Below, piece after piece: positions 12,144-22,422 of a stretch of DNA of 64,000 nucleotides. The DNA comes from an uncultured Ferrimonas sp. GTDB lineage: Bacteria; Pseudomonadota; Gammaproteobacteria; Enterobacterales; Shewanellaceae. The position numbers and the translations under genes were made by a program. The notes beneath the pieces are model-generated. The model saw only the letters and a list, made by a program, of their open reading frames with translations, was not told the DNA's origin and made no database searches. The stretch spans positions 28,518 to 92,517 of the forward strand of contig NZ_CANLCI010000017.1 in the NCBI RefSeq assembly GCF_947489035.1, given 5' to 3'. Position 1 is the stretch's first letter. Every line of letters begins with the position of its first letter.

Positions 12144-13052
12144 CTACTCGCTGCGCGGCTTTCGATATACGTATCGAGCGGGATCCACCTGTTTGTCGTT
12201 CTTTAACACCTCGTAGTGAACATGGGGCCCGGTCGAACGACCGGTATTGCCGATCTGCGCGATCGCTTGCCCTTTCTTCACCAGTTGGCCTAACTCCACC
12301 AGATTTTCTTTATTGTGCCCATAACGGGTTTTCAAACCGTTGCCATGGTCAATCTCAACCAAGTTGCCATAACCAAACAGCTTGCCAGAATAGGAGATAA
12401 CCCCTGCCCCAGTAGCAACCACTTCACCCCCCTCGGAGCCAGCAAAATCCAAACCGCGGTGCATTGCCCGGCGGCCAGTAAACGGATCATTGCGGTAACC
12501 GAATGAGGAAGACTGCCAACCGCTGTTGAGCGGGCGGCCACTCAAGTAACGGTCAATATCGATATGGTGACTGCGATCTAAGCTTTCAAGTAGGGGCAGT
12601 TGATTATCTGCGCGTTCTAGTCGCAGCAGTAATTGATCCATCTGCTCCATCAGCAGGCTCAGTTCAATCTCTTCTTGGCTAGGGCTACTGACCCCGCCTA
12701 GACCAACCGCGCTGTCAAAATCAAATTGCTCGGCCAGATCCGCTTGGGCAGCCATGGCGGTGCCAACGGCTTCAATACGGTTCATCCGAGCTTGAATGCG
12801 GCCAACACGAGAGGCGATAAGGGAAAGTTGGGCGTCGGTTTGCTCACGCAACTGCTGCAGCAAATGCTGCTGTTGCTCGACCGAAAGGTTCGCCAGCTCA
12901 AGTTGTTGTTCAAGCTGTTGCGATTGCTGAGTTTGCAGCTGCCACCAACCGGCTCCTAAAGCCAAGATCAGCAACGGCAGTGACAACCAACGCTTACCGG
13001 GCTCCCAGCGCCGCATTCCGTGTTGTGTACGGAGAAAGACTGTTACACTCAT
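12144..13052 (-). CDS. M23 family (LytM) metallopeptidase, membrane anchored
   Basis: A 302-residue predicted murein endopeptidase. There is a membrane anchor at about residues 22-38, a Gln/Leu-rich coiled coil (38-95), and a C-terminal LytM domain (about 180-290) with the zinc ligands His198 and Asp202 (HRGLDFAG) and His277/His279 (GPHVHYE) all present, so it is predicted to be catalytically active in the periplasm. I used ATG 13052 (MSVTVF), because the upstream ATG at 13091 would overlap the divergent dciA start. Position between lpxC and secA is where Enterobacteria carry secM. Confidence 0.9.
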   Translation of the reverse strand: MSVTVFLRTQHGMRRWEPGKRWLSLPLLILALGAGWWQLQTQQSQQLEQQLELANLSVEQQQHLLQQLREQTDAQLSLIASRVGRIQARMNRIEAVGTAMAAQADLAEQFDFDSAVGLGGVSSPSQEEIELSLLMEQMDQLLLRLERADNQLPLLESLDRSHHIDIDRYLSGRPLNSGWQSSSFGYRNDPFTGRRAMHRGLDFAGSEGGEVVATGAGVISYSGKLFGYGNLVEIDHGNGLKTRYGHNKENLVELGQLVKKGQAIAQIGNTGRSTGPHVHYEVLKNDKQVDPARYVYRKPRSE

Positions 13053-13081
13053 TGGGTTGGTTATTCGTAGACACTCTAAAA

Positions 13082-13519
13082 ATGAAATCAAAACCGCAAG
13101 ATCTCGCCCAATTGGCGGGACAACGATTTGCTCAACTGCAGCAACAAACCAGCAAGACCAGCCAGCTGCAACAGGCGGTATTGAATGCTACCGATCCGGC
13201 CATCCATTCCCAAATTCGGGTGGCAAATATGCGAGGTGGCACTTTAGTGATCGAAATTGCATCGGCTACATGGGCAACACGATTGCAATATCAGCGGCTG
13301 GATATACTGTCGGCACTGCGCCGAGACGGATTTCCCATGCTGTCCAGTATCGAGTTTAAAGTCAACCCGAAACTGGCTCAGTTCACCCCAGAAAAACCAA
13401 AACCATCCAAGCAGTTAAGCCCTAAAGCCAGCGAGCACTTAAACGAATTGGCCGAACGCTTAGATGGCGATTTAGCCGCTAAAATAAAAAAACTGGCCGC
13501 CCATAGGGGCGGCCAGTAA
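13082..13519 (+). CDS. dciA: DciA-type replicative helicase loader (DUF721)
   Basis: A 145-residue protein starting MKSKPQDLAQLAG, with the DUF721 pattern of an N-terminal KH-like part (variable hydrophobic strands such as MRGGTLVIEIASATWATRLQ) and a basic, probably disordered C-terminal tail. DciA proteins deliver DnaB to DNA in bacteria that lack DnaC. ATG 13082 is 29 bp from the divergent M23 peptidase start; longer in-frame starts run into that gene. Its last codons lie inside the stem of the lpxC terminator. Convergent with lpxC, 19 bp between stops. Confidence 0.85.
   Translation: MKSKPQDLAQLAGQRFAQLQQQTSKTSQLQQAVLNATDPAIHSQIRVANMRGGTLVIEIASATWATRLQYQRLDILSALRRDGFPMLSSIEFKVNPKLAQFTPEKPKPSKQLSPKASEHLNELAERLDGDLAAKIKKLAAHRGGQ
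13486..13516 (-). terminator. lpxC terminator embedded in the dciA 3' end
   Basis: Reading leftward from lpxC, CTGGCCGCCC pairs with GGGCGGCCAG around the loop CTAT (13493-13516) and is followed by seven T residues (13492-13486), then TTTTA. The stem and U-tract are formed by the last coding bases of dciA on the opposite strand. Confidence 0.88.
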
Positions 13520-13538
13520 TTTCAAAGATTAAGGTAAC

Positions 13539-14450
13539 TTAAGCGAGGCTTGGTGCCAGGTAATCCATCGGCACCTCTTGTGGTTTATCAAAGCTCACCA
13601 GCTCGTAGCATTCCGCTTGGGCCAGTACCGCCCGCGCTAACTTGTTGTTCAGCGCATGGCCCGATTTATGGGCGCGAAACTCACCCAATATCGCGTGGCC
13701 AGCCAAGTACAAGTCGCCAACCGCATCCAAGATTTTGTGCTTCACAAACTCATCGGGATCGCGCAGACCGTCTGGATTCAAGATCCGAAACTCATCCAAA
13801 ACAATCGCGTTTTCCATGCTGCCACCCAAACACAGGTTATTGGCACGCAAGAATTCGATGTCCTTCATAAAACCAAAGGTACGCGCCCGACTGATGTCAC
13901 GGTTGAAGCTTTCCGCCGAGAAATCGATGGCGTAGCGCTGAGCGCTGCGGCTGATCTCTGGGTGTTGGAAATCGATGGAGAAGTCCAAACGGAAACCATG
14001 GTGAGGGCGGAATTCCGCCCATTTATCGCCATCCTCTACCCGCACCGTTTTGCGAATTCGCAGATATTTTTTGGACGCGGACTGTTCCGCAATACCGGCG
14101 CTTTGCAGCAAAAACAGGTAAGGGTTGGCGCTACCATCCATGATTGGCACTTCAGGCGCATCCACTTCGATGTAAGCGTTGTCGATACCCAAGCTGGCGA
14201 TGGCCGCCATCAGGTGTTCAATGGTCAACACTTTTACGCCCTGATCATTACTCAGGCCGGTACACAAAGTGGTTTCTTTCACCAGCTCGGCATGGGCAGG
14301 CAGTTCCACCACAGGATCTAAATCAACCCGACGGAACACTATCCCAGTATTCACTGGGGCAGGCTTAAGCACCATCGTCACCTTGTTGCCAGAGTGCAAA
14401 CCCACTCCAGCCGCTTGGATCGGACGCTGCAGAGTCATTTGTTTACTCAT
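13539..14450 (-). CDS. lpxC: UDP-3-O-acyl-N-acetylglucosamine deacetylase LpxC
   Basis: The committed zinc-dependent step of lipid A synthesis. 303 residues, normal length. Zinc ligands His79 (LTIEHLMAA), His238 and Asp242 ([10 protein letters not shown]) and the catalytic His265 (HKSGHALNN) are present. A strong AGGAGGAG ribosome site precedes the ATG. It follows ftsZ in the same direction with a 111-nt gap that contains a plausible promoter, and ends in a terminator shared with dciA sequence. The C-terminal residues (ending PSLA) may carry the FtsH degradation signal known in E. coli, but I cannot judge that from sequence. Confidence 0.98.
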   Translation of the reverse strand: MSKQMTLQRPIQAAGVGLHSGNKVTMVLKPAPVNTGIVFRRVDLDPVVELPAHAELVKETTLCTGLSNDQGVKVLTIEHLMAAIASLGIDNAYIEVDAPEVPIMDGSANPYLFLLQSAGIAEQSASKKYLRIRKTVRVEDGDKWAEFRPHHGFRLDFSIDFQHPEISRSAQRYAIDFSAESFNRDISRARTFGFMKDIEFLRANNLCLGGSMENAIVLDEFRILNPDGLRDPDEFVKHKILDAVGDLYLAGHAILGEFRAHKSGHALNNKLARAVLAQAECYELVSFDKPQEVPMDYLAPSLA

Positions 14451-14491
14451 TGCCAGCTCCTCCTGCTACCACATCGTTAATTAGGGCGCAT

Positions 14492-14520
14492 ATGCTATCA
14501 CAAAAGTCACAATTGGCCAA
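14492..14520 (-). promoter_or_regulatory. Probable lpxC promoter
   Basis: On the minus strand TTGGCC (14520-14515) and TAGCAT (14497-14492) are 17 nt apart, and the -10 has an extended TGn element (TGATAGCAT). It lies about 40 nt before the lpxC start, in the gap after ftsZ, where lpxC promoters occur in other gammaproteobacteria. Confidence 0.5.
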
Positions 14521-14561
14521 AGTCTGAACTACACCAAACTTAAGCCACTGTGTCGATTACC

Positions 14562-15755
14562 TTAATCGGCCTGACGGCGTAAGAATGCCGGCACGTCCAG
14601 AATATCCGCTGGGGCCGTTTGCGCTTTCGGCTGCGCCGCCGCAGCCGCTGGGCTTGCTGGCGTTGCCGGTTGTGCTGGCTCAGCGTGGCTAAAGCCAGAC
14701 ATTGGATCCAGTACTGGTTTCGCCGCTTCAGCTGCCACTGGCTCTGCGGCCGGTTTAGCTGCGGCAGGCTTGGTCACCAATTGGATATCAGGCTTTTTCT
14801 CAGCACCAATGCCCGTTGCTACCACGGTAACGCGGATCTCGTCGCTCATCTCAGGATCGCAAGAGACACCCACAACCACGTTCGCGTTATCGGATGCGTA
14901 AGCACGAACGTGATGACCAACGGTTTCGAACTCTTCAATCGAGAGATCCAAACCGGCGGTGACGTTAACCAATACGCCACGCGCGCCAGACAGATCGATG
15001 TCTTCCAGCAATGGGCTGGCTACCGCCGCTTCCGCCGCTTCTTCAGCGCGATCTTCGCCACGAGCCACACCGGTGCCCATCATGGCGTTACCCATTTCAG
15101 ACATCACGGTTTTTACGTCGGCGAAATCGACGTTGATCAAGCCCGGACGGGTGATCAGTTCAGCAATGCCTTGCACCGCACCCAGCAGCACGTTGTTGGC
15201 CGCCTTGAAAGCGTCCAGCAAACTGGTGCGGCCGCCCAAAACTTTCATCAGTTTGTCGTTCGGTACGGTGATCAGCGAGTCAACATGCTCTGCCAGCATC
15301 TCGATGCCTTGATCCGCGTAGAAGCTGCGCTTCTTGCCTTCGAAAGAGAATGGCTTGGTGACCACGGCCACGGTCAAGATCCCTTCCTCTTTGGCAACCT
15401 GAGCCACCACCGGAGCGGCACCAGTACCAGTACCACCACCCATGCCTGCAGCAATGAACACCATGTCAGAACCAGCAATGGAAGCGCGGATCGCTTCACG
15501 ATCCTCTTCTGCTGCCACGCGACCCACTTCCGGGTTTGCGCCCGCGCCCAGCCCTTTGGTCACGTCTTTACCCAATTGAATGGTGGTTTGCGCCGACGAC
15601 TTACGCAGCGCCTGCAGATCGGTGTTGGCGCAGATGAAATCTACGCCACCGATGGTTTGCTCCATCATGTGCTCAACCGCGTTACCGCCGCCACCGCCCA
15701 CACCAACGACCTTGATGACAGCATCGCCGTTATTACTGTCGATTATCTCGAACAT
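14562..15755 (-). CDS. ftsZ: Cell division tubulin homologue FtsZ
   Basis: The GTPase that forms the Z ring. 397 residues. The tubulin signature [10 protein letters not shown] is at 106-115, and the N-terminal [15 protein letters not shown] nucleotide-binding stretch is at 16-30. The polymerising core ends near residue 320, followed by an Ala/Pro-rich linker and the C-terminal [11 protein letters not shown] peptide that binds FtsA, ZipA and ZapD. Last gene of the fts series in the dcw cluster, 32 nt after ftsA, with no obvious strong terminator before lpxC. Confidence 0.99.
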   Translation of the reverse strand: MFEIIDSNNGDAVIKVVGVGGGGGNAVEHMMEQTIGGVDFICANTDLQALRKSSAQTTIQLGKDVTKGLGAGANPEVGRVAAEEDREAIRASIAGSDMVFIAAGMGGGTGTGAAPVVAQVAKEEGILTVAVVTKPFSFEGKKRSFYADQGIEMLAEHVDSLITVPNDKLMKVLGGRTSLLDAFKAANNVLLGAVQGIAELITRPGLINVDFADVKTVMSEMGNAMMGTGVARGEDRAEEAAEAAVASPLLEDIDLSGARGVLVNVTAGLDLSIEEFETVGHHVRAYASDNANVVVGVSCDPEMSDEIRVTVVATGIGAEKKPDIQLVTKPAAAKPAAEPVAAEAAKPVLDPMSGFSHAEPAQPATPASPAAAAAQPKAQTAPADILDVPAFLRRQAD

Positions 15756-15787
15756 GTCTTATCTCCGTTCAGCCCGCGTCCAAAATT

Positions 15788-17023
15788 TTAAAAAGCTTCT
15801 TTAAACCAGCTTCGCATCCTGCGAAATGACTGGCTTATACCGTTCTCTGACGCCTTTGCTTCAACCTTTTTATCCAGTTGAGCAACGCCAAAATGAAGTA
15901 ACCCGACCGCTGTTGCAAAGCCCGGCTCCTCCACGTATTTATGCAATCCCTTCAGTGGCAATGGCGGCGCTAAACGCACCGGCATGCCAAAAATCTCTTC
16001 GGCGACGGTTTCCGCCCCCTCAATTTGTGCTGTACCACCGGTCAACACGATGCCTGCCGCAACCTGTTCTTCTAAACCGCAACGGCGCAGCTCTTGAGCC
16101 ACGTGCTCAAACAGCTCTTGGTAGCGGGGTTCCACCACTTCAGCCAAGGTTTGGCGCGACATGGTTCGCGCTGGGCGCCCCCCAACCGACGGCACTTCAA
16201 TGTTCTCTTCCTGGCCCACCAAGGCAGCACGGGCGCAAGCAAAATCCACTTTGATCTGCTCGGCGTGGCTCAGTGGCGTCCGGAAGATTTTGGCGATGTC
16301 GCTGGTTACCTGATTACCGGCAACCGGCAGCACCGCACAATGGCGCAGCGCACCGCCAGCATAAACCACCATATCGGTGGTGCCAGCGCCAATATCAACC
16401 AAACAAACGCCAAGATCTTTTTCATCTTCGGTTAATACCGCATCGGCCGAAGCGATACCGGAAAACACTAAGCTATCGACACGCACATCGCAGCGTTCAA
16501 CGCACTTGGTGATGTTGCGCGCCCAATCGGCGGCACAGGTGACCATGTGGACGTTCGCTTCCATCCGCACTCCCGACATGCCGACCGGGCTTTTGATCCC
16601 TTCCAGCTCGTCAATGATGTAATCCTGCGGCAACACGTGCAGAGTTTGGCGTTCGTTTGGAATTTTGACCGACTTGGCGGTGTGGATCACGTGGTCAACG
16701 TCGTCGGCAGTCACCTCTTGGCCATCAATCGAGACCATGCCTTTTTCATTCTGACTCGCCACATGGCGGCCAGAGATGCTGAGGTACACCGACGATACGT
16801 CGCACTCGGCAATGGTGGCGGCTTGGTTCAGCGCCAATTCAACACTGCGCACAACAGAGTCGAGATCGTTAACGCCGCCTTTATCCATCCCACGAGACGG
16901 TTGGCTGGCAACACCAATGATGCTGATCTCGCCGTTGGGCAAGGTCTCACCGATCACGGCGGTGGTTTGGGCAGTGCCCACATCCAAGCCAACAATCAGA
17001 TTCGCTTCATGGCTGTTTGTCAT
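15788..17023 (-). CDS. ftsA: Cell division actin homologue FtsA
   Basis: The membrane tether of FtsZ. 411 residues from ATG 17023, which overlaps the ftsQ stop (ATGA) and is preferred to an ATG six codons earlier inside ftsQ. Actin-fold ATP motifs are visible: LIVGLDVGTAQTTAVIG at the N-terminus, LVDIGAGTTDMVVYAGG near 200 and IVLTGGTAQIEG near 330. The C-terminus ends in a basic amphipathic helix (FRRMRSWFKEAF) that inserts in the inner membrane. Length and order (ftsQ-ftsA-ftsZ) are standard. Confidence 0.98.
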   Translation of the reverse strand: MTNSHEANLIVGLDVGTAQTTAVIGETLPNGEISIIGVASQPSRGMDKGGVNDLDSVVRSVELALNQAATIAECDVSSVYLSISGRHVASQNEKGMVSIDGQEVTADDVDHVIHTAKSVKIPNERQTLHVLPQDYIIDELEGIKSPVGMSGVRMEANVHMVTCAADWARNITKCVERCDVRVDSLVFSGIASADAVLTEDEKDLGVCLVDIGAGTTDMVVYAGGALRHCAVLPVAGNQVTSDIAKIFRTPLSHAEQIKVDFACARAALVGQEENIEVPSVGGRPARTMSRQTLAEVVEPRYQELFEHVAQELRRCGLEEQVAAGIVLTGGTAQIEGAETVAEEIFGMPVRLAPPLPLKGLHKYVEEPGFATAVGLLHFGVAQLDKKVEAKASENGISQSFRRMRSWFKEAF

Positions 17024-17748
17024 TGCGTTAATTCCTGCCATTGCACGGCTAAGCCCGTGTCATATCGTAAATCCACTCGCTGCGGCGAGCGCTTCGTTTG
17101 TAAAATTCGCGGCCATGCGTCGATAAATCGTTGCAGCCGAGCCACGGTGTCGTCGCGGCCCAAGGCCAATTCTGTGCCATCGACCAAATGCAGCGTCCAA
17201 GCGTGGCGCGGACTCAACCGTAAAGCTTGCCCTTGATGGCCACTTAACACCAGCAATTCCGAGAGTTGCTGCCACATTTGCCACACTTTTGTCTCGCTGC
17301 CGATCGGTCCTATTAACAGCGGTAACATCTTCAACTCAGAACGCCATGGCGCACTGAAGGATTCAGCCCGCTGATTGAGCCAACCAAAGTCGCCCCAACG
17401 GGCGACCGGATGCTGTTCTAACACGTAGACCCGCATCCGATTAGGCCATTCTCGCCGCACTGCAGCGCGATCAATCCACGGCAGCGCAGACAGGGTGTTG
17501 CTTACCGCCAGCACATCCGCACTGAACAGCGAATAGTTGGCAAACGGAGCCACTGCGGCGGCCACATCTTCATCGGTGGTGAAGCGGCGTTCGCCCATCA
17601 AAGCCAATTCGGTGATTGGCACCTGATCGGCATCGGTCGCGATGCTGGCTAACGCCATTCCGGCGCGAGTCAGGCCCGCGAGGGTCAGCAGTAAACACGC
17701 TATCCCTAACCATAACTCCCACCGGATCTGTCGCCACGCTACCGCCAT
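17020..17748 (-). CDS. ftsQ: Cell division protein FtsQ
   Basis: A 242-residue bitopic divisome protein: cytoplasmic N-terminus, one membrane helix at about residues 13-33, then the POTRA domain with the FTTDEDV pattern near 55-60 and a beta domain containing LSPRHAWTLHLVDGTELALGR. It links FtsB/FtsL and the septal synthase to the Z ring. I use ATG 17748; the adjacent TTG codon upstream is the alternative. It begins 12 nt after ddl and overlaps ftsA by 4 nt. Confidence 0.95.
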   Translation of the reverse strand: MAVAWRQIRWELWLGIACLLLTLAGLTRAGMALASIATDADQVPITELALMGERRFTTDEDVAAAVAPFANYSLFSADVLAVSNTLSALPWIDRAAVRREWPNRMRVYVLEQHPVARWGDFGWLNQRAESFSAPWRSELKMLPLLIGPIGSETKVWQMWQQLSELLVLSGHQGQALRLSPRHAWTLHLVDGTELALGRDDTVARLQRFIDAWPRILQTKRSPQRVDLRYDTGLAVQWQELTQ

Positions 17749-17760
17749 CAACTGTTCCCG

Positions 17761-18678
17761 CTATTTGGCCATCGCTAAAATGGTTAATACCAACTGCTCA
17801 AAACTGTACCCCGCCACTTTGGCCGCTTTCGGCACCAAACTGGTTTCGGTCATGCCCGGCACTGTATTCACTTCCAGCAACTGCCACTGGCCCGCCTCGT
17901 CACGCATCACGTCAACTCGGCCCCAGCCTTGGCAGCCCAGCGACTTAAACGCTCGATGGGCTAAGCGGCGCAACGCCTGCTCGTCATCGGCAGACAGATC
18001 ACAGGGGCAGTGGTATCGAGTCTCGGTGGACTGGTACTTGGCCTGATAATCGTAAAAATCGTTATCGGTTTCCATTTGGATGGCGGGCATCACTTCGTCG
18101 CCAATAACGGCAACGGTGTACTCGGGGCCGTTGATCCACGCTTCAACCAAAACGCTGTCGTCGTACTGCAGCGCTGCCTCAATCGCTTGCTGCAGCTCGG
18201 CGTCAGTGGTGGCTTTCGCCATCCCAACCGAAGAGCCTTCGTTGGCGGGTTTTACCATCACCGGTAATCCCAGGCGGGCGATTATAGCGGCGCAATCGGT
18301 CTGACTAAACGTGTGTTTATCAATAACCTCAAAATTTGCAGTGGGCAGGCCCATGCCCGCCCACAGCAACTTGGTGCGCACCTTATCCATCGCCATCGCA
18401 CAGGCTAAAACACCGCTGCCGGTGTAGGGGATCTGCAACTGCTGCAGTGCCCCCTGCATGCTGCCATCTTCGCCGCCACGGCCGTGCAAAACGATAAAGG
18501 CACGATCAAAGCCCGCAAGTTCTGCAAACGGCTGCTGCTTAGGATCAAATTTATGGGCATCAATGCCACCGCGGCGCAAGCCATCCAGCACCGCTTGGCC
18601 AGAACGCAATGACACGTCACGCTCGGCACTGGTGCCACCAAACAGCACCGCCACTTTGCCAAACTGGTTACTGCTCAT
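17761..18678 (-). CDS. ddlB: D-alanine--D-alanine ligase
   Basis: An ATP-grasp enzyme that makes the D-Ala-D-Ala end of the muropeptide. 305 residues. Typical blocks are seen: [19 protein letters not shown] at the N-terminus, [32 protein letters not shown], and the metal/ATP region [20 protein letters not shown] at the C-terminus. Starts inside the end of murC (11-nt overlap) and is followed by ftsQ after 12 nt, the position of ddlB in the E. coli dcw cluster. Confidence 0.97.
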   Translation of the reverse strand: MSSNQFGKVAVLFGGTSAERDVSLRSGQAVLDGLRRGGIDAHKFDPKQQPFAELAGFDRAFIVLHGRGGEDGSMQGALQQLQIPYTGSGVLACAMAMDKVRTKLLWAGMGLPTANFEVIDKHTFSQTDCAAIIARLGLPVMVKPANEGSSVGMAKATTDAELQQAIEAALQYDDSVLVEAWINGPEYTVAVIGDEVMPAIQMETDNDFYDYQAKYQSTETRYHCPCDLSADDEQALRRLAHRAFKSLGCQGWGRVDVMRDEAGQWQLLEVNTVPGMTETSLVPKAAKVAGYSFEQLVLTILAMAK

Positions 18679-20134
18679 TGGCTGGCTCCTGCTTCATCTT
18701 GGCGATGGACAGCTGCATCTGCGCCAACTGCTTCGCCAAGGCACCAATGTTACCTGCCCCTTGGGTGAGCACGACATCGCCGTCTTGCAGTTGCTCGGCC
18801 AATAAAGCGGGCAGCTCTGCCGGCCCGGGCACATAAACCGGATCAAGCCCACGCTGACGAATCGAACGACACAGAGCGCGGCTGTCCGCCCCTGGGATCG
18901 GCTCTTCACCGGCGCTGTACACTTCCATCAACAATAAGCCATCAACCTCGGCCAACACGGCGCAGAAATCTTCATACAGATCGCGGGTGCGGCTAAAACG
19001 GTGAGGCTGATAGATCATCACCAAGCGGCGATCTGGCCAGCTGGCACGCGCCGCTTTAATGGTGCAGGCCACCTCAGATGGGTGGTGACCGTAATCGTCG
19101 ACCAACAACACATTGCCCGCTTCCGTGGCAAATTCGCCGTATTGCTGGAAACGACGGCCGATCCCTTCAAATTGAGCTAACGCGCTGAGCAAGACTTCAT
19201 CGGCCACCCCTTCTTCCATCGCCACCGCAATCGCCGCCAACGCGTTTTGCACGTTATGACGACCGGGTAAGTTGAGGGTTAACGCCAATGGCGCATGGCC
19301 AGCACGCACCAAGGTGAATTGAGTTTGGGTGCCAACCTGCTGGTAATCTTCCGCGCGTACGTCCGCATCAGGATGGAAGCCGTAGGTAACAATGCGGCGA
19401 CCAACGCGGGGCAGCACGGTTTGCACGCCGCCATCGTCCAAACACATCACCGCAGTACCGTAAAACGGCAGGTTATGCAGGAAATCCACAAAAGTGTCAT
19501 ACAGCTTGTTGATGTCGCCGCCGTAGGTGTCCATGTGATCCGGTTCGATGTTGGTCACCACCGCCAGCATCGGTTGCAGATGCAAGAAACTGGCGTCGGA
19601 TTCGTCCGCTTCGGCAACCAAGTAATGGCTTTGGCCTAAACGGGCGTTGGTGCCAGCACTATTGAGCTTGCCACCAATCACAAAGGTTGGATCCAAATCG
19701 GCACCGGCAAACAGGCTGGCGGTTAAACTGGTGGTGGTGGTTTTGCCGTGGGTTCCGGCCACCGCAATGCCATGACGAAAACGCATCAGCTCCGCCAACA
19801 TCTCAGCACGGCGCACCACTGGGATGCGCGCTTGTTGCGCAGCCACCAGCTCGGGGTTGTCTTGGGCGATGGCCGTTGAAACCACCACCACATCAACGCC
19901 ATTGACCCAATCGGCATGGTGGCCTTTGTGGATCACCGCGCCCAGATCAGCCAAACGCTTGGTGACCGCATTGATGCCGATGTCAGACCCACTGACCTGA
20001 TAGCCTTCGTTGGTGAGCACTTCGGCAATGCCGCCCATGCCTGCACCACCGATGCCAACAAAGTGAATTCGTTTTACTCGCCCCATTACGCCGTGGGGGA
20101 TCGGCTTAGACCCAGAGGGTTGGATTGTACTCAT
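18668..20134 (-). CDS. murC: UDP-N-acetylmuramate--L-alanine ligase MurC
   Basis: The first Mur ligase; it adds L-Ala to UDP-MurNAc. 488 residues. The N-terminal Rossmann part [18 protein letters not shown], the ATP loop [11 protein letters not shown] near residues 124-134, the [12 protein letters not shown] motif and the C-terminal domain with [10 protein letters not shown] are all visible. It abuts murG with no spacing and overlaps ddl, consistent with a single polycistronic message. Confidence 0.98.
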   Translation of the reverse strand: MSTIQPSGSKPIPHGVMGRVKRIHFVGIGGAGMGGIAEVLTNEGYQVSGSDIGINAVTKRLADLGAVIHKGHHADWVNGVDVVVVSTAIAQDNPELVAAQQARIPVVRRAEMLAELMRFRHGIAVAGTHGKTTTTSLTASLFAGADLDPTFVIGGKLNSAGTNARLGQSHYLVAEADESDASFLHLQPMLAVVTNIEPDHMDTYGGDINKLYDTFVDFLHNLPFYGTAVMCLDDGGVQTVLPRVGRRIVTYGFHPDADVRAEDYQQVGTQTQFTLVRAGHAPLALTLNLPGRHNVQNALAAIAVAMEEGVADEVLLSALAQFEGIGRRFQQYGEFATEAGNVLLVDDYGHHPSEVACTIKAARASWPDRRLVMIYQPHRFSRTRDLYEDFCAVLAEVDGLLLMEVYSAGEEPIPGADSRALCRSIRQRGLDPVYVPGPAELPALLAEQLQDGDVVLTQGAGNIGALAKQLAQMQLSIAKMKQEPANEQ

Positions 20135-21214
20135 TTAACCGTCTCGACCTGTTAACTGTTCACACACTGAAGCAACCTGTGCGGTTGCATCGAGCACCGC
20201 GACGCCACGCGCCGCCTGTGCCATCTGATTTAATTGCTGTGGCGATTGACTGAAGCGCAGCAGCTGCTCAGCTAAGTCCGAGGCCGTTAGCTGCGCTTGC
20301 GGCATCAGAATGGCGGCACCACTGTCTACTAGCGCCTGCGCGTTTTGGGTTTGATGATCATCCACCGCGTGGGGGAATGGCACCAAAATCGCCGGCCGAC
20401 CGGTCGCCGCCAGTTCGGCGACCGTCAAGGCCCCCGCTCGGCTCACCACCACATCGGCCCATGCATAAGCCGCGGCCATGTCATCAATAAATTCGCTGAT
20501 CTGAGCACCAACACCGGGGGCTTTTTGTGCCCACAGTTGTGCGGTGCTGTCGCCGTTGCCACGGCCGACCTGATGCCAAACGGTGATGCTGGCCTGAGCG
20601 GCAATCCGCCCAACAGCCGCAGGAACGGTTTCATTGAGCACCTTGGCACCTAGACTGCCGCCAACCACCAAGACCTTCAGTTGTTCGCCCGCTTGCACCG
20701 GCTGGGCAGCGCCAATCTCAATCAACGCTTCGCGCACCGGGTTGCCCACATGGCGCTCATTGGGCAACACGCCGGCAAAGGCCACTAACACCTTGCTGGC
20801 AAACTTAGCCAAAATTTTATTGGTGGCACCCGCCACCGCATTTTGTTCGTGCAGCACCAGTGGGGTGCGGCGCAACCAAGCCGCAATGCCGCCGGGGCCA
20901 GAGGCGTAACCGCCCATGCCCAGCACCACATCGGGCTTAAATTGACGCTGGATTTTCAATGCCTGCCACACGGCTTTGCTGATCTGCCACGGCGCCATTA
21001 ACTTGCGCAACATGCCATTGCCACGCAGGCCTTTAATATCAATAAATTGGATCTCAAAACCGTGCTGCGGCACCAACCGAGCTTCCATCCGCTCCGCCGT
21101 ACCCAACCACTGGATCTGCCAACCTTGCTGCCGTAACTCTCTGGCGACCGCCAGTGCCGGAAATACATGACCACCGGTACCACCGGCCATCACCAATAGG
21201 CGTTTACCACTCAT
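20135..21214 (-). CDS. murG: UDP-GlcNAc:lipid I N-acetylglucosaminyltransferase MurG
   Basis: A membrane-associated GT-B enzyme that converts lipid I to lipid II on the inner face of the membrane. 359 residues from ATG 21214, which overlaps the ftsW stop (ATGA); the longer frame reads back into ftsW and is rejected. The first glycine loop [17 protein letters not shown] and the UDP-GlcNAc site ([28 protein letters not shown]) are present. Lies between ftsW and murC as usual. Confidence 0.98.
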   Translation of the reverse strand: MSGKRLLVMAGGTGGHVFPALAVARELRQQGWQIQWLGTAERMEARLVPQHGFEIQFIDIKGLRGNGMLRKLMAPWQISKAVWQALKIQRQFKPDVVLGMGGYASGPGGIAAWLRRTPLVLHEQNAVAGATNKILAKFASKVLVAFAGVLPNERHVGNPVREALIEIGAAQPVQAGEQLKVLVVGGSLGAKVLNETVPAAVGRIAAQASITVWHQVGRGNGDSTAQLWAQKAPGVGAQISEFIDDMAAAYAWADVVVSRAGALTVAELAATGRPAILVPFPHAVDDHQTQNAQALVDSGAAILMPQAQLTASDLAEQLLRFSQSPQQLNQMAQAARGVAVLDATAQVASVCEQLTGRDG

Positions 21215-22422
21215 GTCGCCTCCTTCGGCGCAGTGTTGCGTGAGAGCGGCTGACGTTGCACAACCCGACGTTCGTGATCGATCCGCACCAAGACGGCAAC
21301 TGCGGCGCTCATCACCCATAAACTGCTGCCACCATAAGAAACCAACGGTAACGTCAACCCTTTGGTGGGCAGGGCACCAACACTGGCACCAATGTTTACC
21401 GCGGTTTGAAAACTAAACCAGATCCCAATGCCATAAGCCCAATAGCCAGCAAAGGGTTGTTGTTGCTTTAAGGCCAAATGACCAATCCATAACGCCCGCA
21501 GCGCTAACGCCAGCTGCAAACACAGCAAGGTCGCCACGCCAATAAAGCCAAGTTCTTCCCCCACCACCGCGGCGATAAAATCGGTATGCGCCTCGGGCAG
21601 GTAATCTAATTTTTGAATGCTGTTGCCCAGTCCTTCGCCGAGCCAGTCACCGCGCCCATACGCCATTAAGCTTTGGGTCAGCTGATAACCGTTGCCAAAT
21701 GGATCCTGCCAAGGATCCAGAAAGTTCTGCACTCGCGCCAAGCGATAAGGGGAGCCGGCCACCAAGCCCACAACCCCAACTAACGCGGCGATAATCAACA
21801 CCGCAAATTCGATCAACCGAGCGCCGGCTAAAAACAACATGCCACCGGTGGTCACCAACATCACAATCACGGTGCCAAAATCCGGCTGCTGCAACAGCAA
21901 CAAGGCAAAGGCGGCGAAAACTAAACCCGCTTTCGCAAAGCCAAGCCAGTGCTCGCGCACCTCTTGGTTGCGTCGCACCAAGTAGCCCGCCAAAAAGGCA
22001 AAGAGACAAAACTTGGCCACTTCCGCCACTTGCAGGTTGAAGATCCCCAACGGGATCCAGCGCTGGGCGCCGTTGACGGTTTTGCCCACCACCAGCACCG
22101 CAATCAACAGCAGCAACGCAAACACCGCGATGGGAAAGCTGATCCGATCCCACAACTCAATTTTGATGGTGCTGATCGCCGCCATAATTGCCACCGCCAC
22201 CGCCACAAAGAAACCTTGGCGGTAGATAAAGTGCAGTGGGTTGCCGGTTAGGCGAGTGGCTTCAGGCATCGATGCCGAGGTCACCATCATCAAACCAAAA
22301 AACAGCAGCGTAAAAATCAGCACTAACAAAAAGCGATCGAACAGCGGTTCATCGGCGCCAAATTGGGGCTCCGGCCACGCGGGTAAGCGCGGCGTTAAAC
22401 GCTGTTTCATCGCTGCTAACAT
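21211..22422 (-). CDS. ftsW: Septal peptidoglycan polymerase FtsW (SEDS family)
   Basis: A 403-residue polytopic protein with about ten membrane helices that polymerises lipid II at the septum together with FtsI. SEDS motifs visible include GAQRWIPLG and the large periplasmic-loop region [19 protein letters not shown] with the conserved acidic residue, and the C-terminal [16 protein letters not shown]. The start ATG at 22422 overlaps the murD stop with a GAGGCG ribosome site; a second ATG four codons later is possible. Confidence 0.97.
   Translation of the reverse strand: MLAAMKQRLTPRLPAWPEPQFGADEPLFDRFLLVLIFTLLFFGLMMVTSASMPEATRLTGNPLHFIYRQGFFVAVAVAIMAAISTIKIELWDRISFPIAVFALLLLIAVLVVGKTVNGAQRWIPLGIFNLQVAEVAKFCLFAFLAGYLVRRNQEVREHWLGFAKAGLVFAAFALLLLQQPDFGTVIVMLVTTGGMLFLAGARLIEFAVLIIAALVGVVGLVAGSPYRLARVQNFLDPWQDPFGNGYQLTQSLMAYGRGDWLGEGLGNSIQKLDYLPEAHTDFIAAVVGEELGFIGVATLLCLQLALALRALWIGHLALKQQQPFAGYWAYGIGIWFSFQTAVNIGASVGALPTKGLTLPLVSYGGSSLWVMSAAVAVLVRIDHERRVVQRQPLSRNTAPKEAT

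Noticed and set aside
12980..13081. Longer N-terminus for DciA and for the M23 peptidase
   Set aside because: Both extensions would overlap the divergent neighbour's coding sequence; the internal ATGs at 13082 and 13052 fit family starts.
13656..14321. 221-codon plus-strand frame opposite lpxC
   Set aside because: Antisense to a complete lpxC with all catalytic residues.
14619..15791. 390-codon open frame on the plus strand, opposite ftsZ
   Set aside because: It is fully antisense to ftsZ, has an unnatural His/Arg/Cys-rich composition and no recognisable domain; it arises from the codon bias of ftsZ.
16547..17236. 229-codon plus-strand frame opposite ftsA and ftsQ
   Set aside because: Antisense shadow; ftsA and ftsQ carry all the expected motifs.
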